From an uncultured Chloroflexota bacterium (GTDB taxonomy: Bacteria > Chloroflexota > Anaerolineae > Anaerolineales > Villigracilaceae), in contig CAIWRB010000250.1 in the NCBI GenBank assembly GCA_903914955.1, positions 16,204-80,203 of the forward strand: DNA of 64,000 nucleotides. The letters are read 5' to 3'. A model generated the notes under the pieces. The model searched no databases and had not been told where the DNA came from. It saw nothing but the letters and a program-made list of their open reading frames with translations. This document shows positions 51,051-59,746 of the stretch, one piece after another. The position numbers and the translations under genes are program-made. Position 1 is the first letter of the stretch. The number at the start of each line of letters is the position of its first letter.

Positions 51051-52469
51051 TCAGAGCACCGTCTCCAAAATTTTTCGAGGTGGTGATTTTCTCCAAAAAT
51101 TTTCAGCTTGGTTGCCCGGGACAATGTCAAAACAAAGGTTGTCAATATTTTGTATCGAAAACTTATTGAAGAGAAAAACTTCAGGTGTAATGACTGTGCC
51201 AGCTGGAATCTCTGCATCCTTGGGGATCACGACGATTCCTTCGCGCACAAACCAATTTCCGCAATCCATTTCCACATCACGCGGGAACGGGCGGATGATC
51301 ACGCCTTCACCAATTCGCACATTCTTATCCAATATCGCGCCCTCGATCGAACAGTTCGCTCCGATGCCTCTCGCAACGGTTGATTGCCGTTTTTCCATTT
51401 GACCATGACCCACGAGTTTGTTAACAGCCAGCCGTCTTTCATAATGGTCTGCGCCCATCACAATACAATCTTTGATCTTGGCACCGCTTGAGATCTGACT
51501 GCAACTACCGATGACGGAATGCTCGATCATTGCGCCGAAAACTTGACAGCCTTCCGCCAGCATTACATCCTTTAGTTCACTGTTCTCGATCACCGAACTG
51601 GGCAAAGACTGCGCGGCGGTATAAATGGGAAACTTTGAACAGTGAAAACTGAAAGGCGAGTTGGAAGTAGTGAACGCGAGATTTGTTTCATAAAAGGAAC
51701 GGATCGTACCGATATCACGCCAGTATCCGTCAAAGACATATCCATATACTGCATGCGAGTGAATGGCATTGGGGATTACGTCACTGCCGAAATCGTCATC
51801 ACCGGGATTGCGGGTTAATAGATCGATCAACGTCTTTGTGTTGAACATATAAATTCCCATAGAGCCAAGGAATGGCATTTGGGAGTCGTTGCCGCTGATA
51901 AATTTATCTTGCGTTTCGGCATCCGTCGGTTTCTCAACAAAGTTTGATATGCGGAAATCAGATTCACACTTGAGGATACCCAACCGCGACGCATCGCTTC
52001 GCGCGACTGGTTGAACTGCCACTGTGATATCGGCTTTGTTCTCCCGGTGGAATTTTGCCATCTCCCCATAATCCATACGGTACAAATGATCCCCGGCAAG
52101 GATGAGCGTAACCTCCGCGCCAGAGCTTTGGATCTCCACCAATTGTTTGCGTACCGCGTCCGCTGTGCCTTGATACCAGTCCTCCCTTTCATGAGTCTGC
52201 GCAGCAGCGAGCAGCTGCACAGAGCCGCGAAAAGCGTTGAGGTTATATGCGCCGGAGATGTGGCGATGCAAAGATGCGGAGTTGAACTGCGTCAACACTG
52301 CAATATGATAAATGCCCGAGTTAATACAATTGCTAATAGGAATATCAATCAGACGATACTTACCCGCGATCGGTATAGCGGGTTTCGAGCGCGTTTGTGT
52401 CAGCGGACGCATGCGCGTACCTCGCCCTCCCCCCAAAATTACCGCTAGAACATTATTCATACTTAACAT
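51051..52469 (-). CDS. glgC: Glucose-1-phosphate adenylyltransferase
   Basis: 472 residues from MLSMNNV; GGAG lies seven bases before this ATG, whereas longer frames lack a ribosome site. N-terminal GGGRGTRMRPLTQTRSKPAIPIAGKYRLIDIPISNCINSG pattern of ADP-glucose pyrophosphorylases, substrate site AGDHLYRMDY, FVEKP, and C-terminal left-handed β-helix repeats (SVIGSCSQISSGAKIKDCIVMG). It makes ADP-glucose for glycogen. The last ~30 residues after VFLFNKF extend past the usual end. No other glycogen genes are in the window. Confidence 0.92.
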   Translation of the reverse strand: MLSMNNVLAVILGGGRGTRMRPLTQTRSKPAIPIAGKYRLIDIPISNCINSGIYHIAVLTQFNSASLHRHISGAYNLNAFRGSVQLLAAAQTHEREDWYQGTADAVRKQLVEIQSSGAEVTLILAGDHLYRMDYGEMAKFHRENKADITVAVQPVARSDASRLGILKCESDFRISNFVEKPTDAETQDKFISGNDSQMPFLGSMGIYMFNTKTLIDLLTRNPGDDDFGSDVIPNAIHSHAVYGYVFDGYWRDIGTIRSFYETNLAFTTSNSPFSFHCSKFPIYTAAQSLPSSVIENSELKDVMLAEGCQVFGAMIEHSVIGSCSQISSGAKIKDCIVMGADHYERRLAVNKLVGHGQMEKRQSTVARGIGANCSIEGAILDKNVRIGEGVIIRPFPRDVEMDCGNWFVREGIVVIPKDAEIPAGTVITPEVFLFNKFSIQNIDNLCFDIVPGNQAENFWRKSPPRKILETVL

Positions 52470-52633
52470 AACGGACTCCGTATGCAAAATCTTATATTTA
52501 CTTAAGCTGGATATCATGCCGAAGACTGCGATGAAATGCGCCAGCAAGTTCCCGTCTAAACTACTTGGCTGGAAAATAATTAAGAACCCCTCCAAACGAT
52601 GTAACTAGATGTACATACTACTAAAAAGGCACG

Positions 52634-52649
52634 TGCGGGTATACCCGCA
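52634..52649. promoter_or_regulatory. 16-bp perfect palindrome upstream of glgC
   Basis: TGCGGGTATACCCGCA lies between the response-regulator stop (52703) and the glgC start (52469). It has no loop and no T-tract, so it is more like a protein-binding site than a terminator. Confidence 0.6.
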
Positions 52650-52702
52650 AACGGGCAGGTTTTACACGGATAAAAGGATATATCCATTTGGGGGTATTTT
52701 AT

Positions 52703-53368
52703 TCAGTCAGGAAGTATTTTTTCCCTCAGCGCGATTGAAACTGCCTCAGTACGGTTACTAACCCCAAGTTTTTGGTACAAACCAGAAAGCGCCTGCTTGA
52801 CTGTAGAAGGCTGAATATGCAGGGTAACTGCGATCAGCTTGGTGGATTTTCCCTCAACCAATAAGATCAAAACATCTTTTTCGCGCGGGGTGAGTTTTAC
52901 ATCCCCATGCTCGGACCGCGATTCGTTCTTTAGAAGAGGCTCAGTTTTACTCATCAAGATACTAAGAATATCCGAATCTAAAACAGCCTGGCCGGCATGC
53001 ACCTGACGGATCGCATTGATCAATTCGTCCGCGCCAACATCCTTATAGTGAAACCCGCGTGCACCTGCCCGAAGCGCATTCCTGATCAGCTGTTCGTCAG
53101 GAAAGGATGTCAGAGCGAGAATGCTGATCGACGGATTTTCCGCGCAAATCGAGCGAATGGCTTCGATCCCACTGACTTCTGGCATGATAATATCCATCAA
53201 TACCACATCCGGTTGCAGCTCATGGCACATTGCAATGGCCTGTCTGCCGTCTTCAGCCTCCCCCACAAGAATAAAGTCAGAAACCCCTTGAATTAAAACG
53301 GAAAGTCCTTTGCGAACCATTAAGTGATCGTCCGCGATTAAAATACGAATTGCTTTTATATCGCTCAT
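52703..53368 (-). CDS. NarL/LuxR-family response regulator
   Basis: 221 residues. Receiver domain with D13/D14, phosphoacceptor D59 (VVLMDIIMPEVSG) and the ALTSFP switch region. A C-terminal GerE-type HTH follows (LTPREKDVLILLVEGKSTKLIAVTLHIQPSTVKQALSGLYQKLGVSNRTEA). The start overlaps the histidine kinase stop by 4 bases, so they form a cognate pair. Its targets are unknown; the adjacent glgC with a palindrome upstream is a natural candidate. Confidence 0.93.
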   Translation of the reverse strand: MSDIKAIRILIADDHLMVRKGLSVLIQGVSDFILVGEAEDGRQAIAMCHELQPDVVLMDIIMPEVSGIEAIRSICAENPSISILALTSFPDEQLIRNALRAGARGFHYKDVGADELINAIRQVHAGQAVLDSDILSILMSKTEPLLKNESRSEHGDVKLTPREKDVLILLVEGKSTKLIAVTLHIQPSTVKQALSGLYQKLGVSNRTEAVSIALREKILPD

Positions 53369-56300
53369 GATTTCTCCTCCTTCCAGGAAACGGTGACCGA
53401 TGTTCCACTGCCAGGTTGGGATGAAACATTCAGATCGACCCCGGCCTGATCTGCGCGCTCACGCATGATCTGCAATCCAAAATGATCATCAGAAACCTGA
53501 TCAATAGGGAAACCCGTGCCATCATCTTGAATGATCATTTCCAGCGTTTGCTCTTTTTCCCGCAGAATACAATTGATGTTAGCGGGCTTGCCATGTTTGA
53601 TGGCATTGCTGATCGCTTCCTGCGCGATGCGATAAAAGGCAAGTTTGACCTGGGCAGGTAAAACAAGATCATCAACGTGGCATTGAAAAATAAGGTTCGC
53701 GTTGGTGCGAGCCATACTTGAATCGATCAGGTTTACGAGCAGCGTATTCAGGCTGACATTCAAAAGCGCATTATTCCGAAGTTCAACCAGCACCAGACGG
53801 ATCTCACCGCTGGCGGAACGCACAAGCCGGTTGAGATCCCTCAACGAGCGTGTGAATACATCAGATTGGCGATCAGGCTGGCGCAGGAGTGTCTCGGCTG
53901 TCAAGCGGGCAGAGAAAAGCGTTTGGCTGACCGCGTCATGCAGGTCACTCGCGATGCGCTGGCGCTCCTCCAACAGGGTGATCTCGCGGCTGTAGACCTC
54001 ATTCGCTTCTTCCATTCGCTTACGCTCGGTGATATCCTGGAAAATCGTATAGAAATAAACGTGGTCATCCAACGAGAGTGTCTTTACCCAGACGTGTATA
54101 TTTCTGATCTCTCCACTTTTGGTGCGGTGCAGAGTCTCGAAATCGTCACTGCCTTCGCCGACTATTTTTTGCATATGCCCCGCAACTTCGGCAGGATCCT
54201 CTGTCGCTTCGTAGTCTGAGATCTTCAGGCCGGCAAATTCATCACGGGTATAACCCAATTGCCTACTGGTAATTTCATTCGCCTCGATCACGTTTCCCGT
54301 TTCAGGATGCACCAGCAGCACACCGTATGGTGATTGCTCAAACAAGACGTGATAGCGTGTTTCAGCATCCTTCAGCGCCTTGACCTGCCTTGATTCGGTA
54401 ATATCGTGACCATATAAATTTGCATAGTGGGCAGAAACGATCGGCGCAACATAGAACGCATACAACCGGTCGCCATGCTCAAGATCAAGCGTTTGCGTTT
54501 TTCCATTTTGCATCGATTGAAATACCGCTTCCTGTAACCTGGGAGAGGCTTCTGCGCCAACCTGCAAATTCCATTGCGACAGGAGATTCAAGCCGGCCTC
54601 ATTGATGTAGAGCAGCGTACCATCTTGCGCAACACGCAAAACAGGATTGGGGTCTTCCGCTGGAAGCTTTGCTAAAAATTGGATTTGTTCCTCTGCCTGT
54701 TTACGCGCGGTGATATTTTCGATAAACCCTTCGTAATATAAAATTTCACCTGTTTCATTTTTTACTGCGCGGGCGGTTGTGGAAACCCAAATAAAGCTCC
54801 CATCCCTGCGTCGGTTCTGGGAGATGAACCCTGACACCTCTCCTTCATCAGCAAGCATGCTTTGAAATTTCCAACGCGAGGATGAATCTACGTAGATCTG
54901 CGTGGCTATTGAATCGATATCATTGATCATTTCTTCGGGCAGCTCATACCTGTACATGTCTACCATCGCCTGATTCACTTTCACAAACATTCCCTCAACA
55001 GTGGATCGAAAAATTCCAACCGGTGCTCTCTCAAAGATGGCGCGATAATCCGCCTCTGCCATTCGCAAAGCTTCTTCCACGCGCATGCGTTTGGTTATGT
55101 CTTGATGTGTGCCGGACATAAGAAGCGGCCTGCCATCCTCTGTCCATGTCGCGACTTTCCCACGATCCAGCACCCATACCCAATATCCGTTTTTGTGGCG
55201 CATTCGCGTTTCAATTTCATAATAATCAATTTCGCCCTTGAAGTGTTTCTCCAGCAATTCATCAGAGCGTTTTAAGTCCTCCGGGTGGGTAAGCTTGATC
55301 CATGTGTCAATGGAAACAGGGGAAAGTTCTTCAAGTGTGCAACCAATAATTTCCGCCCAGCGTTCATTAAAAATGGTTTGACCGCTTTGAACATTCCACT
55401 CCCAGGTACCGGCATTTGTGCCTTTTAGAATATCAGCGAGTCTCCCCCTTTCTGTCGCCAGTGCGCTTTCCATTTGTTTTCGCTCTGTAATATCATTACC
55501 TACTGCCTGGTGCTCGATCAATTTATCGGAAGCATCATAAATACCACGATGAGTCCATCTCTGCCAGCGAATTTCGCCATCCGATTTGATGATGCGATGT
55601 TCATAAACGACAACGGGATCCTGAGGGGTAATCTCAAGGATCTTTCCAATAACCATTGAGATATCCGGCTCCGGGATATTTGGGATGAAATTCGTGTTGA
55701 TAAGCCTCTGCGCGGTTTCGCTATAATACCGTGCATATGCTTCGTTTACAAAAGAGAGCCGTCCATCCGGCAAATAGCGGCAGATCAATTCGGTCTGGTC
55801 TTCAAGAATGGAGCGGTATCTGGCTTCACTTTCGCGCAAGGCTACAAGCGCAGCTTCTCTTTGAGACTCGGCGCGTTTGCGGTCGGTAATATCCCATATC
55901 AAATCTGCCAGGCGCGAGGCGTATGAGATATCCTCCTCTGTGTAATCCACCGATTTATTGCCAACGCCGATGATCGCCACAATTTTTTGGTTGCGCATTA
56001 TGGGGAAAACCATTTCGCGTACTATCGGCGCATGTCCCTGTGGCAATCCCTTGCGTTGCGAAGCGGGCAGGTTGGCATAATCATTATGAATGACAGGACG
56101 CCCTTCGCGTACACAGTCCACCCATACTCCCGCTTGATCAATATTGTAGTGTTGTCCTTTGCCCTCGGCAGTGCACATTTCCTTAAGAGTACGTGTTGAC
56201 CATGTCTGGAGTGAAAGTGTAATCTGATCAGGCTCAACAAAGTGAAAGAATCCGATTGGGCTATGGGTAAGACCGCAGAGTTCATCCAGAGCGTTTTGGA

Positions 56301-56958
56301 GCAGATCATCCAGAGAATGTTCGGCCCCAAACTCGGTGATGCGAAACCGCACCTGCAGGATATCTTCTACACGCTTGTGCTCAGAGATATCACTCACTAC
56401 CGCATTACACACTTCGCCTTGTCCCTGCATACTATCAGAGCAGGTCGCTTCGATACGTACCCAGATCGGTATATACCCGTTTTTTAGGAGTTCGACCTCG
56501 CAGCTTTCTTGTCCACATTCTTCTGAAAATACCCTTTCAAGAAAACTACTGAAGACAGGGAGAGACTCGATAGCTACAAGCATCTCAAAACTTTGATTGA
56601 TCAGGCGGCCGCGCTCCATACCCAACAGTTCCGCCCCAGTTAAATTGACCTGAAGAATGACACCGCCACTGCGCGCCAGGGTAAAGTAACCCAGAGGGGC
56701 AAAATCGTACAGATTTTGGAATTGGTGCAGAGTTGCTTCGGTCTCGGCGCGTGCCTGCGCCAATTGCTCGTTCTGCATTTCCAGTTCGACCTGTCGCACT
56801 TGCAATTCGTTGATTAGGTGCTGGGTCTCTGCCAGCGCCGCGTGAGTTGCCCCTTGTTTCTGCCTGCCCTTATACAACTTCGCCTTTAGCTGAGGGCGCA
56901 ATTGGGCAGTTGGCTGTTCACCAGTTGTTTCGCTGGTTATGCTTTTTTTAGGGGACAT
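53365..56958 (-). CDS. Multi-PAS/GAF sensor histidine kinase (NarX-type)
   Basis: 1197 residues from MSPKKSITSE. Order: N-terminal coiled coil (~15-75), PAS (LYDFAPLGYFTLARSG), GAF (~215-365, SPIGFFHFVEPDQ to VGNKSVDYTEED), then five more PAS domains, several with PAC tails (ITERKQMESAL, ITKRMRVEEAL, ITARKQAEEQI). The HisKA_3 H-box RIASDLHDAVSQTLF is near residue 1005, and the HATPase domain (AISNAIKHGK, DDGTGF, GLQIMRERA) is C-terminal. There are no membrane segments, so it senses cytoplasmic signals such as redox state or small ligands; no specific heme or FAD ligand is evident. Phosphorylates the coupled response regulator. Confidence 0.92.
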   Translation of the reverse strand: MSPKKSITSETTGEQPTAQLRPQLKAKLYKGRQKQGATHAALAETQHLINELQVRQVELEMQNEQLAQARAETEATLHQFQNLYDFAPLGYFTLARSGGVILQVNLTGAELLGMERGRLINQSFEMLVAIESLPVFSSFLERVFSEECGQESCEVELLKNGYIPIWVRIEATCSDSMQGQGEVCNAVVSDISEHKRVEDILQVRFRITEFGAEHSLDDLLQNALDELCGLTHSPIGFFHFVEPDQITLSLQTWSTRTLKEMCTAEGKGQHYNIDQAGVWVDCVREGRPVIHNDYANLPASQRKGLPQGHAPIVREMVFPIMRNQKIVAIIGVGNKSVDYTEEDISYASRLADLIWDITDRKRAESQREAALVALRESEARYRSILEDQTELICRYLPDGRLSFVNEAYARYYSETAQRLINTNFIPNIPEPDISMVIGKILEITPQDPVVVYEHRIIKSDGEIRWQRWTHRGIYDASDKLIEHQAVGNDITERKQMESALATERGRLADILKGTNAGTWEWNVQSGQTIFNERWAEIIGCTLEELSPVSIDTWIKLTHPEDLKRSDELLEKHFKGEIDYYEIETRMRHKNGYWVWVLDRGKVATWTEDGRPLLMSGTHQDITKRMRVEEALRMAEADYRAIFERAPVGIFRSTVEGMFVKVNQAMVDMYRYELPEEMINDIDSIATQIYVDSSSRWKFQSMLADEGEVSGFISQNRRRDGSFIWVSTTARAVKNETGEILYYEGFIENITARKQAEEQIQFLAKLPAEDPNPVLRVAQDGTLLYINEAGLNLLSQWNLQVGAEASPRLQEAVFQSMQNGKTQTLDLEHGDRLYAFYVAPIVSAHYANLYGHDITESRQVKALKDAETRYHVLFEQSPYGVLLVHPETGNVIEANEITSRQLGYTRDEFAGLKISDYEATEDPAEVAGHMQKIVGEGSDDFETLHRTKSGEIRNIHVWVKTLSLDDHVYFYTIFQDITERKRMEEANEVYSREITLLEERQRIASDLHDAVSQTLFSARLTAETLLRQPDRQSDVFTRSLRDLNRLVRSASGEIRLVLVELRNNALLNVSLNTLLVNLIDSSMARTNANLIFQCHVDDLVLPAQVKLAFYRIAQEAISNAIKHGKPANINCILREKEQTLEMIIQDDGTGFPIDQVSDDHFGLQIMRERADQAGVDLNVSSQPGSGTSVTVSWKEEKS

Positions 56959-57324
56959 GGCATACTCACTTTTTGATAAGTCGCATAACGAAAAAGTTGA
57001 ATAGATGACTTTATGGATTTTACCCCAACAACAAATGCTTTTGTTAAATATACTACTTATCTCGGGCAAGCCGAAACCAAGAAAGTTTAAACATTTGTAT
57101 ACGAATAAACGCAATGGGCAAGTCAACTTCCTAGAATTCAACAAAACAACGAGCTGAATGCGTGGAATCTAGGGTAAAGTCAAGCATAGTGGTTTTAGTT
57201 GACATGCTACTCGTGTGTAAATCAGTGGCGTATCATCCTATTCATTGTATGTCATCCGACACTACATATTCGTCAGCTCGGTGCTATACTCTTGATTGTG
57301 AAATTTATCACCTAAAGGAAAACT
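56959..57324. other. Divergent intergenic region between histidine kinase and mmdA
   Basis: About 366 bases without a gene. On the minus strand TTGACT (57126-57121) and TATACA (57101-57096), separated by 19 bases, could serve the kinase. The mmdA promoter lies at its right end. No convincing RNA gene, repeat or short coding frame was seen. Confidence 0.5.
57282..57290 (+). promoter_or_regulatory. Extended -10 promoter of the methylmalonyl-CoA decarboxylase operon
   Basis: TGC-TATACT has the TGn extension and one mismatch to TATAAT. The -35 position is poorly conserved, as usual for extended -10 promoters. The leader of ~28 bases ends in AAAGGA before the ATG. Confidence 0.6.
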
Positions 57325-58878
57325 ATGACAAATGAAGATCCCAGAATACTAGAACTACGAAGAGTCCGCGCGAAGGCACTTGAAGGCGGCGGCGAGGAAC
57401 GAATCAAAAAACAAAAAGCAAAAGGCAAGTTGACGGCGCGCGAGCGTGTTGAGTTGTTGCTAGACTCAGGCACTTTCAATGAGATCGAGCCATTTATCAC
57501 TCACCAAGGTGATGAGATGAATTTGCTGACCGAAAGATTTTATGGCGATGGTGTCATCACGGGCTACGGTCAGATCAACGGGCGGACTGTTTATTTATAT
57601 TCTCAGGATTTTACAATTTACGGCGGCACACTCAGCGAAATGCAATCACACAAAATTTGCCGCGTGATGGATTTGGCGGTGCGTAACGGCGTGCCATTCA
57701 TTTCGCTGATCGACTCAGGCGGTGCGCGCATTCAGGAAGGCGTACGCTCCATGGGCGGGTACGCCGAAATATTCAGACGCAACGCACAATATTCAGGCGT
57801 GGTTCCGCAAGTGAGTGTGATGCTCGGACCCTGCGCGGGCGGGGCGGCCTACTCCCCCGCCCTGACCGATCTGGTCATCATGGTGGAAAAATCCTCATTC
57901 ATGTTCCTGACCGGGCCTGATGTGATAAAAGCTGTAACCGGCGAAGTGATCGATTCAGAATCGCTGGGAGGAGCGAGTGTGCATACTTCTGTCAGCGGCG
58001 TGGCGCATTTGAGTGTTGAAAATGAAAAAGCCGCGCTTGAAATGGCAAGGCATTTTCTTTCCTATCTACCTTCAAACAATGTTGAGAATCCGCCATACGT
58101 GCAATCTGATGATGAACTCTCACGCATGGACGAATCGCTTAACAGCATGATCCCCCTTGATCCGAGCGAACCTTATGTGATGCATCAGGTCATTGAAAAA
58201 ATTATTGACCAAGGTTCGTTCCTTGAAATTCAACCTGATTGGGCGCGCAACGCGATCGTCGGACTTGCCCGCATTGGCGGACACAGTGTCGGAATTGTTG
58301 GTCAGGAACCTTCGATAATGGCTGGCGTGATCGACATCGACGCGAGCGACAAGATGACGCGTTTCGTGCGTATGTGTGATTGTTTCAACATTCCTCTGGT
58401 CACCTTCGTAGACTCGCCCGGCTTCCTGCCGGGCATCGCCCAGGAACATGGCGGCATTATTCGTCACGGCGCGAAATTACTTTATGCTTATTCAGAAGCA
58501 ACTGTCCCGAAGATTTGCATCATCACGCGCAAGGCTTATGGCGGCGCGTATGTGGTTATGTCGAGTAAATATCTCGGTACAGATGTTACCTACGCGTGGC
58601 CTTCCGCCGAGATCGCGGTAATCGGCGCAGAAGGCGCGGCGAATATTTTATTCAAGAAACAAATTGAAACCGCGCATGATCCCGCCGCAGAACGAAAGAA
58701 ACTCGCCGCAGAATATCGCGAGAAATTCAACAATCCATATTACGCCGCCTCAACAGGTTATGTGGATGACATCATCGAGCCGCGCGAATCAAGGCCGAAG
58801 ATCATTGCATCACTGTCTGCGCTCCGCGACAAGTACGCGCCCGCACCGCCACGCAAGCACGGGAATATCCCTGTATAA
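57325..58878 (+). CDS. mmdA: Methylmalonyl-CoA decarboxylase α-subunit (carboxyltransferase)
   Basis: 517 residues, the normal length of the MmdA/PccB carboxyltransferase. The two acyl-CoA carboxyltransferase halves are complete: SLIDSGGARIQEGV, GPCAGGAAYSPALTD, LTGPDVIKAVTGE; then VDSPGFLPGIAQEHGGIIRHGAKLLYAYSEATVPK and AYGGAYVVMSSK. It transfers carboxyl from methylmalonyl-CoA to biotin. The following γ, biotin-carrier and β genes identify it as part of a Na+ pump, not of a biotin-carboxylase-dependent propionyl-CoA carboxylase. Glutaconyl-CoA decarboxylase is less likely as its α-subunit is longer. Confidence 0.9.
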   Translation: MTNEDPRILELRRVRAKALEGGGEERIKKQKAKGKLTARERVELLLDSGTFNEIEPFITHQGDEMNLLTERFYGDGVITGYGQINGRTVYLYSQDFTIYGGTLSEMQSHKICRVMDLAVRNGVPFISLIDSGGARIQEGVRSMGGYAEIFRRNAQYSGVVPQVSVMLGPCAGGAAYSPALTDLVIMVEKSSFMFLTGPDVIKAVTGEVIDSESLGGASVHTSVSGVAHLSVENEKAALEMARHFLSYLPSNNVENPPYVQSDDELSRMDESLNSMIPLDPSEPYVMHQVIEKIIDQGSFLEIQPDWARNAIVGLARIGGHSVGIVGQEPSIMAGVIDIDASDKMTRFVRMCDCFNIPLVTFVDSPGFLPGIAQEHGGIIRHGAKLLYAYSEATVPKICIITRKAYGGAYVVMSSKYLGTDVTYAWPSAEIAVIGAEGAANILFKKQIETAHDPAAERKKLAAEYREKFNNPYYAASTGYVDDIIEPRESRPKIIASLSALRDKYAPAPPRKHGNIPV

Positions 58879-58899
58879 CATTTCAACATTTGGAAAACA

Positions 58900-59229
58900 A
58901 TGACTGACTTTCTACTCTCATTACAAATCACCGCCCTCGGCATGGGACTTGTCTTCGGCGCGATCCTTCTTCTCTGGCTGATGATGGTTCTGCTGACTCT
59001 TTTCACTGCGGATAAAAAACCCGCAACTGACTCACCCGGGCCTGATCCAGTTTCTGAAAGTGGATTCAAAGCTCAAGCCGCCGCACTTGCCGTGGCAATT
59101 GCGCTAGCCGAGCAGGGACAGTCCAGTGCGCACCCGTTGCCTGAACCTCCCACAGCCCTTATCTCTGCCTGGCAATTGGGAATGCGGACGAGACAAATGT
59201 CCGAAAAAGGAAATTTCAGAAAACGTTAA
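58900..59229 (+). CDS. mmdD: Decarboxylase Na+ pump γ/δ-subunit (OadG family)
   Basis: 109 residues. One N-terminal membrane helix (TALGMGLVFGAILLLWLMMVLLTLF, ~8-32) followed by a soluble tail with Ala/Val-rich helix AAALAVAIALAEQG, as in OadG/MmdD subunits that assemble the pump. It is 21 bases after mmdA. Its stop codon lies at the base of a repeat-like hairpin at 59242-59262. The C-terminus ends in a basic stretch (RTRQMSEKGNFRKR). Confidence 0.85.
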   Translation: MTDFLLSLQITALGMGLVFGAILLLWLMMVLLTLFTADKKPATDSPGPDPVSESGFKAQAAALAVAIALAEQGQSSAHPLPEPPTALISAWQLGMRTRQMSEKGNFRKR

Positions 59230-59241
59230 ACCCTCACCCTG

Positions 59242-59262
59242 CCCTCTCCCTAACGGAGAGGG
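59242..59262 (+). repeat. Hairpin repeat between mmdD and the biotin-carrier gene
   Basis: CCCTCTCC (59242-59249), loop CTAAC, GGAGAGGG (59255-59262) form an 8-bp perfect stem. The right arm contains a GGAG-type sequence 13 bases before the biotin-carrier ATG. CCCTCACCCTGCCCTCTCCC-type hairpins are a common intergenic repeat style, so this is probably a mobile palindromic element. Confidence 0.6.
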
Positions 59263-59275
59263 AAAAGATGGAAAC

Positions 59276-59746
59276 ATGATATATAAAATCATAGTCAACG
59301 ATAAAACATACGAAGTCGAAATTGAGAATATCAACGTGCGGCCGATCATCGCTTTTGTAGATGGTGATCAGTTTGAGGTAATGCCTGAGCACGCTGATCA
59401 GGCTGAAACAAAAAACGAATCGAGCAGGACGAAAGACATAGCGGAGAAAAAAATATTTAATCCGAATCCTACTCCAGCCGCCGCACCCTCTCCCAATCCC
59501 GCATTAAATGGTAATACTTTAACAGCGCCGCTGCCTGGAACGGTCATAGATGTTTTTGTGAAGGTTGGTGAAAAAGTGGAAGCGGGTCAGGTGGTGGTGA
59601 TCATCGAAGCGATGAAGATGAAAAATAGTATTCGTTCGGTGTTTAGCGGGATCGTGGGTGAAGTGCTTGTGAGTACGGGGCAAAGCGTGACGCACAAACA
59701 AGCGTTGATGAAATTCGCAGAACTTGGTGAGGCTTCATGGATGTAG
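59276..59746 (+). CDS. mmdC: Methylmalonyl-CoA decarboxylase biotin carrier subunit
   Basis: 156 residues from MIYKIIV. A N-terminal β region (MIYKIIVNDKTYEVEIENI), an Ala/Pro/Asn-rich linker (~65-85) and the C-terminal biotinyl domain (LTAPLPGTVIDVFVKVGEKVEAGQVV, EAMKMKN). K114 in AMKM is the biotin site. It shuttles carboxyl-biotin between MmdA and the membrane β-subunit. Its end overlaps the β-subunit start by 10 bases, and its start lies just after a hairpin that could influence its translation. Confidence 0.92.
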   Translation: MIYKIIVNDKTYEVEIENINVRPIIAFVDGDQFEVMPEHADQAETKNESSRTKDIAEKKIFNPNPTPAAAPSPNPALNGNTLTAPLPGTVIDVFVKVGEKVEAGQVVVIIEAMKMKNSIRSVFSGIVGEVLVSTGQSVTHKQALMKFAELGEASWM

